Source: Lobosporangium transversale | Taxonomy: Eukaryota > Mortierellomycota > Mortierellomycetes > Mortierellales > Mortierellaceae | DNA: 64,000 nt | Reading direction: 5' to 3' | NCBI RefSeq assembly: GCF_002105155.1 | Contig: NW_019029015.1 | Span: 310,001 to 374,000, forward strand | Shown here: positions 63,061 through 64,000 of the stretch, piece by piece | Layout: the number at the start of each line of letters is the position of its first letter | How positions within the stretch are numbered: position 1 is the first letter of the stretch | Made by a program: the position numbers and the translations under genes | Notes under the pieces: generated by a model | The model's database searches: none | What the model was told of the DNA's origin: nothing | What the model saw: only the letters and a program-made list of their open reading frames with translations

Positions 63061-64000
63061 TTAGAATAAAAGTGACGCTAACTCATTTTCTGGAAACATC
63101 TTCATCCTTTTCTTAAAATCTTCTTCATCCCCAAATCGTCGCTTCTTCCGCTCGTTCATGATTTCTTTACAGATTTTCTCCCCAACTGCAGGAATATGCT
63201 TGATATGGTGCTCAGGCGCTGAATTGATGTACAGTCTGGAAAAGGCTGTATAACATGATAATGATATTATTGAAACATCTAGAATATATAGAACAATTAC
63301 AGGAAAAAAAAACTTATACGCTTACCTGAGAATTGTGCACGACCTGCAGACGTGTGTCCATAGTAATCCCGGAAGTTTCCTTTGTGTACCATGAATGTAT
63401 GGGAGTGAAGCCCCATTCTTGAGGAAGACTCACATCGATTTGAAAAGATACCAAAGGCACATTCCAAGGATGGACATCGTTCCTTAAGAACTTCCTTCAC
63501 TTCGACGACAATCTTTGTAATTTCCTCGTCAATTGTTGTTTGGTTGATAGGTCTAGACTCCTTTGAATCCTTCTCTTCGGCCCATTTCATTTGACAAAGC
63601 AGACACAAAGACGCAATGTCTCTTCTGTCCTGTAAACGCAATTGCATAAAGCCGTCAGCTGGGGCGCCTTTGCCATTAACAAATACCTTGTGAAACTCTT
63701 GAAGGAAGTCAGTATGCTCCATGCCGTCCACATCCTTTGCGATCTCGTGCTCAGGGAATGTTTCGAGCAATTGATGCACTGTAACATTGCGGTGGTCTGG
63801 AATTTCAACTTTAAGCTCTGGAAACTCGGGATCAAATTCAGCACCTGCAAAAAGTTCCTGCAGAGTCACAGTCTGTTTTCCGAGGTAAGAGAAAAGGCAT
63901 AGACGTAGAGCCAAGAACTTCATATTGAAGTGTTCCCAGCCTGCCCAGGAGACATCTTGCTTTGGATCGATAAAAGTGGTCCAGTACTTCAAAGGCGACT
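63061..64000 (-). CDS. C-terminal part of a crinkler-type nuclease-like protein with helix-hairpin-helix, 5' end outside window
   Basis: Two exons (minus), 64000-63326 and 63245-63061, join in frame with GT-AG borders; 286 residues are visible and the gene continues past the window. The first exon contains KVFVNGKGAPADGFMQLRLQ, then DRRDIASLCLLCQMKWAEEK and EEITKIVVEVKEVLKE. An Asp (DG or RRD) followed by Q-M-K looks like the Q-x-K variant of a PD-(D/E)XK nuclease core, as in the last domain of ATPase-nuclease crinklers. The second exon, YINSAPEHHIKHIPAVGEKI, then CKEIMNERKKRRFGDEEDF, fits a ComEA-type helix-hairpin-helix DNA-binding motif. No frameshift is visible. The family call is inferred from partial landmarks; the N-terminal CRN and P-loop domains would lie outside. 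Confidence 0.6.

Overview
This is a eukaryotic, almost certainly fungal, chromosome segment. The genes are broken by short GT-AG introns, mostly about 60-130 bp with some longer, and transcribed singly on both strands. A very large number of poly-A/poly-T runs of 15-35 bp sit in introns and intergenic DNA. The gene content points to an early-diverging fungus, probably Mucoromycota sensu lato (Mortierellomycotina or a relative). The pointers are crinkler (CRN) genes and relics, a WNK kinase, an augmin subunit, a UVRAG/Vps38 gene and pogo- and Harbinger-like DNA transposons. The lineage is inferred; no ribosomal RNA or other barcode is in the window.

Layout. 1-2385 (+) 3' part of an amidase-signature hydrolase; 2877-4573 (+) Stm1/SERBP1-like ribosome-binding protein; 6622-10351 (+) Gln-rich protein with a tyrosine-recombinase-like core-binding domain; 10998-12935 (-) Ran1/Sks1-type kinase with a (TAA)52 intron; 12936-17761 gene-poor, homopolymer-rich; 17762-18881 (-) GINS subunit Psf2; 19277-20531 (-) ribosomal protein uS3; 20749-23344 (-) PP2A scaffold A subunit; 23955-27247 degenerate pogo-like transposon with long terminal inverted repeats; 27532-30717 (+) WNK kinase; 30718-35382 (-) a patch of broken genes including an ATPase-type crinkler relic and a nuclease-type crinkler; 38313-39509 (+) Pro/Ser-rich membrane protein; 41223-44105 (+) secreted/membrane kelch protein; 44746-49924 (+) UVRAG/Vps38; 50127-51918 (-) augmin subunit HAUS4; 52496-54351 (+) COP9 signalosome CSN2; 54562-56053 (+) Cue1-like ER protein; 57266-59683 (+) CCT-alpha; 59984-60574 broken Harbinger transposase; 60776-62837 large inverted duplication; 63061-64000 (-) 3' part of a gene that looks like a nuclease-type crinkler.

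The housekeeping genes are single-copy and intact. I reconstructed each one exon by exon and the phases close. They are interrupted by two accessory islands, about 24-35 kb and 60-64 kb. Both combine DNA-transposon debris with crinkler-type nuclease or ATPase sequences, which is the most interesting theme here. Three otherwise ordinary genes (uS3, UVRAG, CSN2) need a GC-AG intron with the same donor AG|GCAAGT to keep their conserved proteins in frame.
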